A model generated the notes under the pieces. It saw only the letters and a list, made by a program, of their open reading frames with translations, ran no database searches and was not told the DNA's origin. The translations under genes and the position numbers were made by a program. 64,000 nucleotides of DNA, taken from NCBI RefSeq assembly GCF_964199965.1, contig NZ_CAXMZT010000010.1, positions 62,001 to 126,000 of the forward strand. The letters run 5' to 3'. This document shows positions 26,785 to 35,327 of the stretch, in pieces. How positions within the stretch are numbered: the first letter of the stretch is position 1; each line of letters starts with the position of its first letter. The stretch comes from JAFIFT01 sp020051095 (lineage in GTDB: Bacteria > Pseudomonadota > Gammaproteobacteria > Legionellales > Legionellaceae).

Positions 26785-27273
26785 ATGAGCCCTCTCCTAA
26801 GACCAATAGTTGTCCTATTTCTTATCGCATGCGTGACACGCCCGGCACTTTCCTCCCCTACCCCTCTCTCACCCGAGAAGGAAGCGCAGTTACAACAGAT
26901 AGTCTTACAAGAAGTTAATCGCTACCGCCAATCGAAAGGAATGAACAAACTGGTATTGAGCGATGTCCTATCCAAAGAAGCAAAGCAGCATAGCTTTGAT
27001 ATGGCTAGCAAAAAAATGACTTTCGGACATCAGGATTTTGACAAACGCATCGCCCACATCAAGCGAGAAATTACAAATTTTGGCGGGGGGGCGGAAAATA
27101 TTGCCTGGTATAAAATTCCGCCCAATGAAGTTGTTAAAAAATGGTTAACCAGTCGAGGGCATAAACGAAATATTGAAGGCCGGTATAACCTCACTGGGAT
27201 TGGCGTTGTTCAAGATGAAAGGGGTTGGATTTATTATACGCAAATCTTTGTCAAAGATAATCAAATAGGGTAG
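26785..27273 (+). CDS. Exported CAP/SCP-domain protein
   Basis: Encodes 162 residues. A signal peptide (MSPLLRPIVVLFLIACVTRPALSS) is followed by a CAP domain: EVNRYRQSKGMNKLVLSDVL, AKQHSFDMASKKMTFGHQDF, FGGGAENIAW and WLTSRGHKRNIEGRYNLTGIG, which carry the His/Glu/His pocket typical of bacterial SCP/PR1 proteins. Probably periplasmic or secreted; the biochemical role of bacterial CAP proteins is generally unsettled. About 75 bases separate it from another exported protein gene in the same direction. Confidence 0.92.
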   Translation: MSPLLRPIVVLFLIACVTRPALSSPTPLSPEKEAQLQQIVLQEVNRYRQSKGMNKLVLSDVLSKEAKQHSFDMASKKMTFGHQDFDKRIAHIKREITNFGGGAENIAWYKIPPNEVVKKWLTSRGHKRNIEGRYNLTGIGVVQDERGWIYYTQIFVKDNQIG

Positions 27274-27348
27274 CAATGATTCTCGCCCTATCGAGCCCTA
27301 TAAAATTTATCTATACTAAAAAAACACGATTATCATCGGTCATCATTC

Positions 27349-27864
27349 ATGAAGAAAATTCCATGGGCTATTTTTATTCTTTTGATATGCTTAGACATAA
27401 GGAGCTTTGCGATGGGTTTGAAGCTAGGAAGCACTGCGTTTTTTAACAACTCCCCCATTCCTGAACACTATACTTGCAGCGGCATCGACAAATCCCCGCC
27501 CTTAGCTTGGTATGATGCGAATAAAACGACAAAATCCTACGTATTGATAGTTGACGACCCAGATGCGCCTGCAGGTATTTGGGTGCATTGGGTATTATTT
27601 AACATACCCGCTGATATGACGCTATTACCAGAAGGAGCGCCGATACCTAAAGGGGCTGTCAGTGGTAAAAATAGCTGGGGTTCGCCAGGCTATCGTGGTC
27701 CCTGCCCCCCACCCGGAAGAACTCACCGCTATTTCTTTAAAATTTACGCACTGGATACGGTGTTAGATTTAACAGACAGCGCCACCAAACAAGACGTTGA
27801 AAAGGCTATGAACAATCACATCATCGATCAAGGGGAATATATTGGTCTTTATTCAAGGAAATAA
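27349..27864 (+). CDS. Exported YbhB/YbcL (Raf kinase inhibitor-like) PEBP family protein
   Basis: Encodes 171 residues with an N-terminal signal peptide (about 20 residues ending near SFA). PEBP motifs: SPIPEHYTCSGIDKSPPLAW, VDDPDAPAGIWVHWVLFNIP (the DPDxP and HW motifs that form the anion-binding pocket), GSPGYRGPCPPPGRTHRYFFKIYALD. Length and order are normal for bacterial YbhB-type proteins. Likely periplasmic; the ligand is unknown. Follows the CAP-domain gene in the same orientation. Confidence 0.93.
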   Translation: MKKIPWAIFILLICLDIRSFAMGLKLGSTAFFNNSPIPEHYTCSGIDKSPPLAWYDANKTTKSYVLIVDDPDAPAGIWVHWVLFNIPADMTLLPEGAPIPKGAVSGKNSWGSPGYRGPCPPPGRTHRYFFKIYALDTVLDLTDSATKQDVEKAMNNHIIDQGEYIGLYSRK

Positions 27865-27894
27865 GACTTCATCGTTTCACCCTGAAGCCTTGTG

Positions 27895-29889
27895 CTATAA
27901 TGTGTTTCTGCTCAAGTTCTCTTTCTTCGTTTCTAACAAACGGTTTAACGATGAAAAATCATTCGCTTTAAGTGATTTCACGATTGCCTTAGAGTCCTTT
28001 TCATCAAATTCCCATTTCCCAAAATGACTGTCTTCCGAATAAAGTTGTTTTTGTTTGATTAAATGAATGGATTTCTGTAAGTACTTTAAATGTTTAAAAA
28101 AGGAATCGAAGTTACTTTCTTCATAATGTTTGAGCGCTGACTTAAATATAAACACCAAAAAGTGACCCGCGTTAACCCCTTTGAGCTTATCAACCAACAA
28201 GTTTACGCACTGATGCGCTTTTTCAACCGTTAATAATGGTATGCGAATGGAATTGAGTATTTCACCAATCCCTGAAATGGGGCACAACTTCTGCCAGTTT
28301 TGCATAAAAATAGGGTAAAGTTTGGTAAAGAGTTGAACCTTGAGGTCCCCTGTCTTTTCCATGACGACAAGCTTATGCTCAGGTGCCTGGGCGAAAAAGG
28401 TCATGGGGTAAGGTATTTCCTTTTTCTCTTCTTTCTCATTGCAATGATTATTCTCCACAAGTGCGTTAAGGGGTTCAAGCGGTAAGTGATGTGCATCCGG
28501 ATTCAGATTCGAAGATAACATCTCATCGCAAAGTTCAATCAGATAGCCTTTATAGCCCTTTCCAAGGAATTGCGATTTAGCGATCGCTTGCTGTATGTTT
28601 GAAATCATCGCAAAATTCTTTTGCTCGAAGCAATACTCTAACAATGCCTCCGGTTTTTGGAATGTTTCATACAACCATTCATTGCGTTGAAGGGTATTGA
28701 GTTCATCAATATAGTATCCATGATTGTCTAAATACTGACGCGCTGCATTTCGACCTGATTCCACAACCATGTTATGGACTTGATCATTGAGCGTGAGTTT
28801 TGAAAGTGCTAAATCTGGGGTCTTAATTAAAATACTCTGATGGGCATGTTTACGAAGCTCTTCTAGGTCTTTCTGCCAATTGTCAGTCGTTTTAGCATGT
28901 CCGGTTACGAAGGAATAAAAAGTACGGCCAAACCAAGACCATTGATGGACTGGCTTTTGACTATATAGCGCATTTTCTTCGCGACCATTGTCAAACTGCA
29001 AACCAATGACCCGATAATCAACGCCTTGAAGGTGCTTTAAAAAGACATCATGCCCGGAATTTTTTGAAAAACAGTGAACCGGAAAGTTAATTTCAAGCCC
29101 TCCATCTCGGTATATTTTACCCTCGAGGCGTATTTGTTCAAAAGCGACGGGCAAATTCGCTGAAATGATAATCGCATCGGCAATGCCCCTTTTGGGGGTG
29201 GTAGTAGAAGAAAAAAATTCCGCATTTTTGCTACTCAAATTGGTGCCGATGATAATGAGATTTTCGCCAATATCACATTCTGGGCAAATCTCTTTTATTT
29301 TTGCTAATGTTTCAAAGGTGATGCAAGTGGGGCTTTCATAGACATGTTCTTTTAAAAAGGCTTGATGGTCTGCAAAGCGATGTTTGTATTTTTCATTGGA
29401 TAGGATTTTCACAACTTTGTCTAAAATGACATAATTGGCGGCTTGATGGAGTGATTTTGCAGAGCTAATCCCTCCTTTATGAAGAATTTGAGCAATGTTA
29501 TTAACGCTTATTTCCAAGGGTTTATCGAGTAATTTGTCTTCATCAAACCAAGAGACAATTTCAAATATTTCTTCGCAGCGGTATCCCAAATAGGCTAAAG
29601 TAGCGACAAGCGCTCCGGCAGAACTTCCAGAAAACTCGGTAAAGCGAAGTCCACGCTTTAGTAATTCCTCGTAAGCCCCGATGTGAGCAGGCACTCGCGC
29701 CCCTCCCCCACTGAAAGCGATTCGATAGGGCAAAAGCGGCTGCTCAGTGACGAATAGACTGAAATTATTGGGATCAAACGTGATTTGAATGGTGTCTGTT
29801 GTTAACCAAGTTTCCTTGGGTAATAATTTGGTTGGAGTCTTTGAACGAATCTCGTCAGTTTGTTGAGAAGTGTTTTGGTTTGTATTCAT
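27895..29889 (-). CDS. Patatin-like phospholipase, VipD-like effector candidate
   Basis: Encodes 664 residues; an AAGGAT site precedes the ATG. The patatin domain (about 55-340) has the oxyanion loop FSGGGARVPAHIGAYEEL, the nucleophile elbow FSGSSAGALVA (Ser90) and the dyad Asp in YRDGGLEINFP (Asp262). This fold hydrolyses acyl chains from phospholipids. The remaining ~320 residues are helical with no recognised domain; in Legionella VipD and relatives a similar-sized C-terminal part binds host Rab5 and activates the lipase. Whether that applies here is inference. There is no signal peptide, consistent with type IV secretion. Converges on the PEBP gene. Confidence 0.9.
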   Translation of the reverse strand: MNTNQNTSQQTDEIRSKTPTKLLPKETWLTTDTIQITFDPNNFSLFVTEQPLLPYRIAFSGGGARVPAHIGAYEELLKRGLRFTEFSGSSAGALVATLAYLGYRCEEIFEIVSWFDEDKLLDKPLEISVNNIAQILHKGGISSAKSLHQAANYVILDKVVKILSNEKYKHRFADHQAFLKEHVYESPTCITFETLAKIKEICPECDIGENLIIIGTNLSSKNAEFFSSTTTPKRGIADAIIISANLPVAFEQIRLEGKIYRDGGLEINFPVHCFSKNSGHDVFLKHLQGVDYRVIGLQFDNGREENALYSQKPVHQWSWFGRTFYSFVTGHAKTTDNWQKDLEELRKHAHQSILIKTPDLALSKLTLNDQVHNMVVESGRNAARQYLDNHGYYIDELNTLQRNEWLYETFQKPEALLEYCFEQKNFAMISNIQQAIAKSQFLGKGYKGYLIELCDEMLSSNLNPDAHHLPLEPLNALVENNHCNEKEEKKEIPYPMTFFAQAPEHKLVVMEKTGDLKVQLFTKLYPIFMQNWQKLCPISGIGEILNSIRIPLLTVEKAHQCVNLLVDKLKGVNAGHFLVFIFKSALKHYEESNFDSFFKHLKYLQKSIHLIKQKQLYSEDSHFGKWEFDEKDSKAIVKSLKANDFSSLNRLLETKKENLSRNTL

Positions 29890-30128
29890 AACGATAATCC
29901 TTTACGTAAAACTACTTCTAAATTCATATAAACATTTCATTCATTAATACGTCCACTGCAAATGAAGTGTTCCAGCGTGTTTCAGCGCAAATGGTTTAGT
30001 GTGTCATGCCCTCCTTTTTAAACCGTTATTAAGGTAATATCTATCAAATTGAATATATTGAGATCTTATGGAGTAATTATTAACATAAATGGTCTTTGGG
30101 CGAACGTCAACTTTTACTTTTGAGCGCA

Positions 30129-31250
30129 CTAGCTTCGATAAGGATCAAGTGTCTGTAATTGAGCACTAGTGGCGTATTTGGGTAAGGAACAATCAATATG
30201 CAGTATATTTTTTTCCTTATTCTTATAGGTCAGAAAAAAATCGAAAGGCGCCTGCTCGGTGTTATTTTTTTGTATCATATCTCGACATGCTTCCACATCG
30301 TTCACAACCCCCTTTTCCACATCATTGATAAAATAATCTTCAGCAAATAGGAATGTCGGCCCAAATATATCCGCCTTAGCATATTTGTTTGCCGCATCAA
30401 TGGATGGGAAAAGGCTTATCTGTATTGGCAAATCGTACCGATTTTTGGCAAAGTTCGCTAAATCGATGATGCTTTTTTTCACTAGTAGTGCTTGCGCACT
30501 GGTTTTAAGATCTACTGCGTCTCCTTCGAGACTTGCCGTGAGATTGGCATAGAAGGGATCAATAAATAGGAGGTTAATGTTCGTCAATTTTTTATGATGT
30601 TTATCCAAAAAATACTTCAACAAATCTAATCTTAATGCATCGCGACCAAACTGGCCGGATGCAAAGCCAACATAAGTCAAGGGGCCCGTTGGGGGCATTT
30701 TTTTTGCAAAGGCATCTATCGTATCAAAAAGACGTTCAATGTATTGGTTTTCTTGACTGAAAGTCAACGACATTAAGCTGCAAAACGGATCTCGGCAATA
30801 AGATAAATAGCGCAAAGGCCTATCCTCTGCGTCATCCTTTAGCACATGAGCAGCAAATAGACTAGCTGGATGAATTCCAGATTTGCTAGGGAGTTTTGTC
30901 CATGATTGAAGATAGTCCTTACTTGCTGCTGTCGAAAAAAGCGACTGCGTCCGATAGTTTGGATAATTGGGATGTTTAATTCGCTCACCTTCATCATAAT
31001 AACGGAAAAGCATAAAAGCCTGTTCGAGTACTTTCTTAACTTTTTCATAGAATGCATCATGGATGGCAGTGTCAGGGAGCTCCTGAATGAGTTTCATTAA
31101 TGCTAAATAAAAGGTGGATTCTTCATCTTGAAGACTAAAACGCTTTAGCCTTTGCACTGCCTGTTGTAGCTGTTGTTTGGATAATAGTTGGCGTGTGAAA
31201 GGGATATCGAGTGCTTGTTTATCACTGTATAGCGTTATCGTGTCAACCAT
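30129..31250 (-). CDS. Orphan protein with Rossmann/methyltransferase-like core
   Basis: Two adjacent ATGs (31253 and 31250) follow GAGGTGA; the second has the better spacing, giving 373 residues. The N-terminal 160 residues are helical. The middle contains LTYVGFASGQFGRDALRLDLL followed about 25 residues later by TNINLLFIDPFY, a strand-loop-helix then strand-Asp-Pro-Tyr layout seen in nucleotide- or AdoMet-binding Rossmann folds. A later FGPTFLFAEDYF may be another core strand. There are no catalytic residues I can name. Cys in YCRDPFCSLM may be structural. Legionella has many such orphan proteins; function unknown. Confidence 0.72.
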   Translation of the reverse strand: MVDTITLYSDKQALDIPFTRQLLSKQQLQQAVQRLKRFSLQDEESTFYLALMKLIQELPDTAIHDAFYEKVKKVLEQAFMLFRYYDEGERIKHPNYPNYRTQSLFSTAASKDYLQSWTKLPSKSGIHPASLFAAHVLKDDAEDRPLRYLSYCRDPFCSLMSLTFSQENQYIERLFDTIDAFAKKMPPTGPLTYVGFASGQFGRDALRLDLLKYFLDKHHKKLTNINLLFIDPFYANLTASLEGDAVDLKTSAQALLVKKSIIDLANFAKNRYDLPIQISLFPSIDAANKYAKADIFGPTFLFAEDYFINDVEKGVVNDVEACRDMIQKNNTEQAPFDFFLTYKNKEKNILHIDCSLPKYATSAQLQTLDPYRS

Positions 31251-31426
31251 CATGTCACCTCAACCATGCAATCCTGCTCGCCTTTTAATACCGTTAGCAT
31301 CCTGACAATTGTCGTGAAATTGGAATAAAAAAAACCAATTTATTATTACAGTACATGATTAAGGCAACCTTAATCAACCATTACCGATCGAAAATCCCCT
31401 TTGTACCGGACAAAACTCATATCTAA

Positions 31427-31564
31427 TACGTGCCCGAGCCCGCGCCCATGCCCGGTTTTTAATGAGCACAGTTCACTATTTTTCGGTGGGCTGCTTCAAG
31501 ATCAAAGTTTATCTTTTAATTCTTTAAAACCGGGCACGGGCTCGGGCACGCTCACGGGCTCGTA
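31427..31564. repeat. Inverted repeat of GTGCCCGAGCCCG / CGGGCTCGGGCAC arms
   Basis: The left arm (31427-31460) and right arm (31525-31564) are complementary apart from six-base unit insertions, and the arms share CGTGCCCGAGCCCG and TGCCCGGTTTT. The 60-base centre is unremarkable. The arm wording is related to the GGCACG units at 1595-1642. It lies in a 410-base gap between divergent genes; the rest of the gap shows nothing. Confidence 0.8.
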
Positions 31565-31661
31565 TTCGTTCTTTGTTTTTGCCTACTACAAAGGAAAATC
31601 CATCAAAAACGACCATTTTGTACTATAAATTAATATATAGATCATTTAACCTGGAGTTTGT

Positions 31662-32738
31662 ATGACTAAGGGGCGATTTGCATTCAAATTATATAAAGAT
31701 ATGACCAAAAGTAAGTTTCCACCGATGCAAGGCTTATTTACACACTTAACTGCTCCCCCTCCTACAGCACATTTTCGAATGGGGGCCTTAAATAGCTTTG
31801 CAAAACGTGGTCTATTTGCCGCTCTAGTAGGCTGCACTGGACTATATATGTGGGATCAATTTCAACAACACAAATCAAGACAGATACTTGACTCTGCTAC
31901 AATTCCCGGCAAAGTAACATTCAGCCATACAACAGCTGTGGAGAGTAAAGATTTAAATATTTCCGACTATAACGAGGGTACACCGTTGTCTAGTATCTAT
32001 GGAAAAGGAGCGCAGGTTTATGTTGGCGGTGGCAGAAAAGAGGGGTTTCGGGGAATAGTACCACTACCAAAAGCACTGCAACCCTCGGATGATGTCCGCA
32101 CGACACCACTGAGCAATGAAAGTGTTGCTCATGTTGGTATCACCGTTGCCCCGGTTGATAAAGGTCAAAAACCCATTATCGTTGGCCGGCAAAGCCCTTT
32201 GGGTCCAATGCCAACCTTGTATGCAGCAATCCAGGCAGCTTGGAATCAATATACAAACCCTGTTCCAGGAGAAACAGTGCAGTCGGCATGGAATAAAGCT
32301 ATGAAAACAACCGTTGCAAACGAAGTGCCCCATATTGCAAAGGGAACCTCCTTTGATACCATGGTCATCGAAGATATGGCTATCCCCGTTGAATTTGTCG
32401 ATGATGCATTAAAAAAAGCCGAGCAAAACTTAAATCCAGTGATGAATTTTGCTTTTGATAATTGCATGACAACCAAATCCTATGTGTTATTACAATTAGC
32501 AAAACGGGTTGATCAATGGGCTGAATCCGGTGAAAAAGGGGCTCCTTCGAGAGAACAAGCAAATTCATTTATGAAAGGAGTCCAGGAAATTATTAAAGCA
32601 GATGTGCACACAAGAGGCTATGGTGTATTGAACAACCCTGTGATTACTCGTGAATTGGAAGATTTTTCTGGTATAACCGCCAGAAGGAGTCAAGATATGC
32701 GCCAGGAAGAGGAAAATAAGCCGTCACCTGACCTTTAA
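31662..32738 (+). CDS. Candidate permuted NlpC/P60-fold cysteine hydrolase, paralogue 1
   Basis: Encodes 358 residues; CTGGAG precedes the ATG. After a basic N-terminus there is a possible membrane segment (about 47-65). The region 150-290 has VAHVGITVAP (His157), IIVGRQSPLGP, and later FDNCMTTKSYVLLQLA (Cys268). A His opening a beta strand followed much later by an Asn-Cys at a helix start is the layout of circularly permuted NlpC/P60 enzymes (YiiX/LRAT type). The same H...GRQSP.G...NC pattern occurs in the next gene, so the pair are paralogues despite low overall identity. Activity (peptidase, amidase or acyltransferase) is inferred from motif only. The C-terminal tail is acidic and polar. 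Confidence 0.78.
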   Translation: MTKGRFAFKLYKDMTKSKFPPMQGLFTHLTAPPPTAHFRMGALNSFAKRGLFAALVGCTGLYMWDQFQQHKSRQILDSATIPGKVTFSHTTAVESKDLNISDYNEGTPLSSIYGKGAQVYVGGGRKEGFRGIVPLPKALQPSDDVRTTPLSNESVAHVGITVAPVDKGQKPIIVGRQSPLGPMPTLYAAIQAAWNQYTNPVPGETVQSAWNKAMKTTVANEVPHIAKGTSFDTMVIEDMAIPVEFVDDALKKAEQNLNPVMNFAFDNCMTTKSYVLLQLAKRVDQWAESGEKGAPSREQANSFMKGVQEIIKADVHTRGYGVLNNPVITRELEDFSGITARRSQDMRQEEENKPSPDL

Positions 32739-32911
32739 CAAACTATTAAAAAATCATTGCCTTTACTTGGAACTTTTATCCCTATCCCTTTCTCCTCATC
32801 TAATGAATAATGATGAGTTTGCCGTAATGGTCAAAATTAAATAGTAATCCCAGATTCCGCACCCCAAAATGATAAGTTATTTTTAATTCAACCTGACAAA
32901 ATAAAACCCCG

Positions 32912-33055
32912 ATTCAATCCTGCTCTAGACGTATTCCCGTCTTCCTCCGCGAATGCGGAGGATCCATGGACATCGAACCATCAATTAAATACTCTAGTTA
33001 CTATTAAAATATGGTTCAACATCTCAGTTCCTGGACCCTCCGCATAAAGCGGAGG
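32912..33055 (-). repeat. Dispersed hairpin repeat, copy B
   Basis: An inverted-orientation relative of the repeat at 4451-4566. It has CCTCCGCGAATGCGGAGG near its left side and CCTCCGCATAAAGCGGAGG at the right, with AACATCTCAGTTCCTGGACC between. The spacer is about 28 bases longer than in copy A. It occupies most of the 460-base gap between the two paralogous genes; the rest shows nothing. Confidence 0.8.
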
Positions 33056-33201
33056 GCGACGTTCATGGGTTATTTCTATGGTTTCATAACCAAAATGATT
33101 CCATAAATAAATCCTGCTTTCTAGTGCGTGATAACAGATTAATGATTTTGTTTTACTTAAATCCGTGCTATGATGGTTAAGAATTTACCGAAAGGAGTAC
33201 G

Positions 33202-34035
33202 ATGATGGGTAAATCGTTTTTCGAAAACTTAGCTAATCGATTTTCTTTTTTTCATGCATCCACCGCCTCTGACAACCTAAACGCATTCCCTCCCATGCCA
33301 GAGCCCTTGAATACGACTGAAGAAAAAACACCCACGAAACTATCATCCCAATCAGTCCATCAAAAAGTGAGTATTTCCAAGCCGCAAATGGAACACATCG
33401 ACTCCATACCTGATACCGATGTTACGTTTCGCATGGGGTTTGCAACTAAACCCGGGCTTCCCATTCCCCATTTTCCCATCAGCCATTCAGCGGTTTGTTT
33501 TCAAAATGAGAAGACCAACAAATACTCGGTTATAGGGCGACAAAGCCCTTTTGGCATTTCATTGAAATATTTTAGCGCAACTACGAAAGTCGATGACGAA
33601 GATAAATACCTACATGAAGGCAGCAAGTTTGACGCCACAATGACAGATGCCCGCTTTACCAAGCAAGAAATAGAACAAATGGTGGAATCAGCGGATAAAC
33701 ACATCAATAAATCACAGCCTTGCGATATGGTGCGCTCTAATTGTTATTCCAATTCGACTTACATGATGGCAGAAGCCTTAAATATTCTGGCTAATCGTGA
33801 TAATCCACCTTCTCAAGCGGCAGTGCAAAGTATTGTTAAATCGATTGACGAAGCCTCCAAACATCATTTTTCACTGGGTGTTAGAAATAATGGCGTCGTT
33901 CATGATAAGGTGACTGAGGCCTTTGAATCTGTCCGAGATTATTGTGACACCTATCATCAAGGAATAATTGATGGTTATATTGATCGCCGCTCAGATAGGT
34001 ATGATGACATGATGCAAGATTTATTTCGTCCGTAA
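33202..34035 (+). CDS. Candidate permuted NlpC/P60-fold cysteine hydrolase, paralogue 2
   Basis: Encodes 277 residues; AAAGGAG lies at ideal spacing before the ATG. The N-terminal ~75 residues are polar and disordered. The core repeats the signature of the previous gene: FPISHSAVCFQN (His95), YSVIGRQSPFGIS, GSKFDATMTDARFTK, and VRSNCYSNSTYMMAEAL (Cys181), with helical ends SKHHFSLGVRNNGVVHDKV corresponding to DVHTRGYGVLNNPVI. No signal peptide and no membrane segment here, in contrast to its paralogue. Probably an effector-type hydrolase; substrate unknown. Confidence 0.78.
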   Translation: MMGKSFFENLANRFSFFHASTASDNLNAFPPMPEPLNTTEEKTPTKLSSQSVHQKVSISKPQMEHIDSIPDTDVTFRMGFATKPGLPIPHFPISHSAVCFQNEKTNKYSVIGRQSPFGISLKYFSATTKVDDEDKYLHEGSKFDATMTDARFTKQEIEQMVESADKHINKSQPCDMVRSNCYSNSTYMMAEALNILANRDNPPSQAAVQSIVKSIDEASKHHFSLGVRNNGVVHDKVTEAFESVRDYCDTYHQGIIDGYIDRRSDRYDDMMQDLFRP

Positions 34036-34086
34036 AACTCACCCATTCGGAAGGTTGTTGACTTCTAATTAACAAAATCCCTTTTT

Positions 34087-34142
34087 CCTTCCCCCCACAC
34101 TTGGGGAGAAGGTGCACAAAAACGGGCAAATGTGGGTTGTTG
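34087..34142. repeat. CCTTCTCCCC hairpin repeat, degraded copy
   Basis: CCTTCCCCCCACACTTGGGGAGAAGG forms the hairpin, and GGTGCACAAAAACGGGCAAATG is a decayed version of the tail seen at 7409 and 63094. It lies between convergent genes. Confidence 0.7.
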
Positions 34143-34150
34143 TATGGCTA

Positions 34151-35125
34151 TTACATTGCTGGCACAGGCGTTATTTGTTCAGAACCCATGGCCTGCTCCA
34201 CATCATCCCCCGAGTGATATTGCGATGTTATTTTAAACGCATTTTCCGGATCGATCGTTAATTCTAAATATTGACCACCTCCGACCACATACACCGGAAT
34301 TGTTTCAAAGCGATAGGTGTCTGTCGCATGATAATGCCCCACAATAACCGCCAATGTTTGAAACTTATTGTTTAAAATAGCAAACGCTTTCTCCCGCTCA
34401 GCTTTTGTCCACCACGGCCCTCCAAACGAGCCTTCAACGGAGAAAGGACCGCTGACATTGTAGTGCCAAAAAACCACAATTGGCTTATCCGTCGGGACAT
34501 TTTTCTCCATCCACGCGAGTGCTTTTTTGTCCGGGTAGAGTCCTAAAGAAACAACGTTGATATCACCCACGGTTCGATAATAACAGGTGCCTCCGTATCG
34601 ATGTTTAATATAGTCTGAAAATGCTTGCCGAGGGATATTCGGCCGAGGAATTTCGACTGAAACACCCGGAATTTGATTCACCAAATTTTCAGTTTGCTTT
34701 GCCAAAAACCCAAAAAAACGCCCCCAATTGGTCTGAGTCACATCATGGTTTCCGATGGTTTCAAAATCGGGCATTTCTGCCTTTTTAAACGGTTCCACCA
34801 CTAACTTTTTGAACGCCGATAACTCATCCGATACACCAAAGCCTAACCCATTTCGCTTATTGGTATAAAATTGAAAATCGAGAAGCGAACCACTTGAACC
34901 GGAATCGCCCAAATCACCCGGGTTAATAAACACAGACTGATATCCCTGCTCTTTAAGCTGCTTGAATCGCTGAATAATACTTTCAATATGCCCTTTTTTC
35001 CGCAAAGGAATATCAATCCGTCCATTTGTATCGGGACTGAGTTGATAGTCGCTGGATGCAAACAGCGTGACTGGCCGCTTGCTTGAATTTGCGTTGTTGA
35101 AAAAAGACTGTGTGGTAATAGACAT
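34151..35125 (-). CDS. Calcineurin-like metallophosphoesterase
   Basis: Encodes 324 residues; AAGGAG precedes the ATG. Metal-site motifs in order: ASSDYQLSP (the usual D-x-H is D-x-Q here), NPGDLGDSG (GD-x-x-D), IGNHDVTQ (GNHD), VFWHYNVSG and IVGHYHATD (GHxH). The fold binds two metals and cleaves phosphoesters; the target could be a nucleotide, phospholipid head group or phosphoprotein. No signal peptide. The substitution of the first His may alter the metal site. The C-terminal 40 residues are beyond the core. It could be a cytoplasmic enzyme or a translocated effector. Confidence 0.88.
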   Translation of the reverse strand: MSITTQSFFNNANSSKRPVTLFASSDYQLSPDTNGRIDIPLRKKGHIESIIQRFKQLKEQGYQSVFINPGDLGDSGSSGSLLDFQFYTNKRNGLGFGVSDELSAFKKLVVEPFKKAEMPDFETIGNHDVTQTNWGRFFGFLAKQTENLVNQIPGVSVEIPRPNIPRQAFSDYIKHRYGGTCYYRTVGDINVVSLGLYPDKKALAWMEKNVPTDKPIVVFWHYNVSGPFSVEGSFGGPWWTKAEREKAFAILNNKFQTLAVIVGHYHATDTYRFETIPVYVVGGGQYLELTIDPENAFKITSQYHSGDDVEQAMGSEQITPVPAM

Positions 35126-35327
35126 AGACTGGCTCCTTGTCGTTAAAAATGTCTAAATAAAGCTCTTTTTTCACTGTAACGAAAATCGTTTGCTAAGTAA
35201 ATCCGAGGATTTCCTTTATACAGGACATTTTTTTAAACGAATCCTGGCCAATTTTGAGAAACAACAGTGGGAACTGGCCCCTCTTAGGAAGCAAGTCTAT
35301 TGCTAAAAATGATTATCCCCATCAGCG

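Noticed and set aside
31401..31628. 75-codon plus-strand frame
   Set aside because: It spans the GGGCAC inverted repeat; no start signal.
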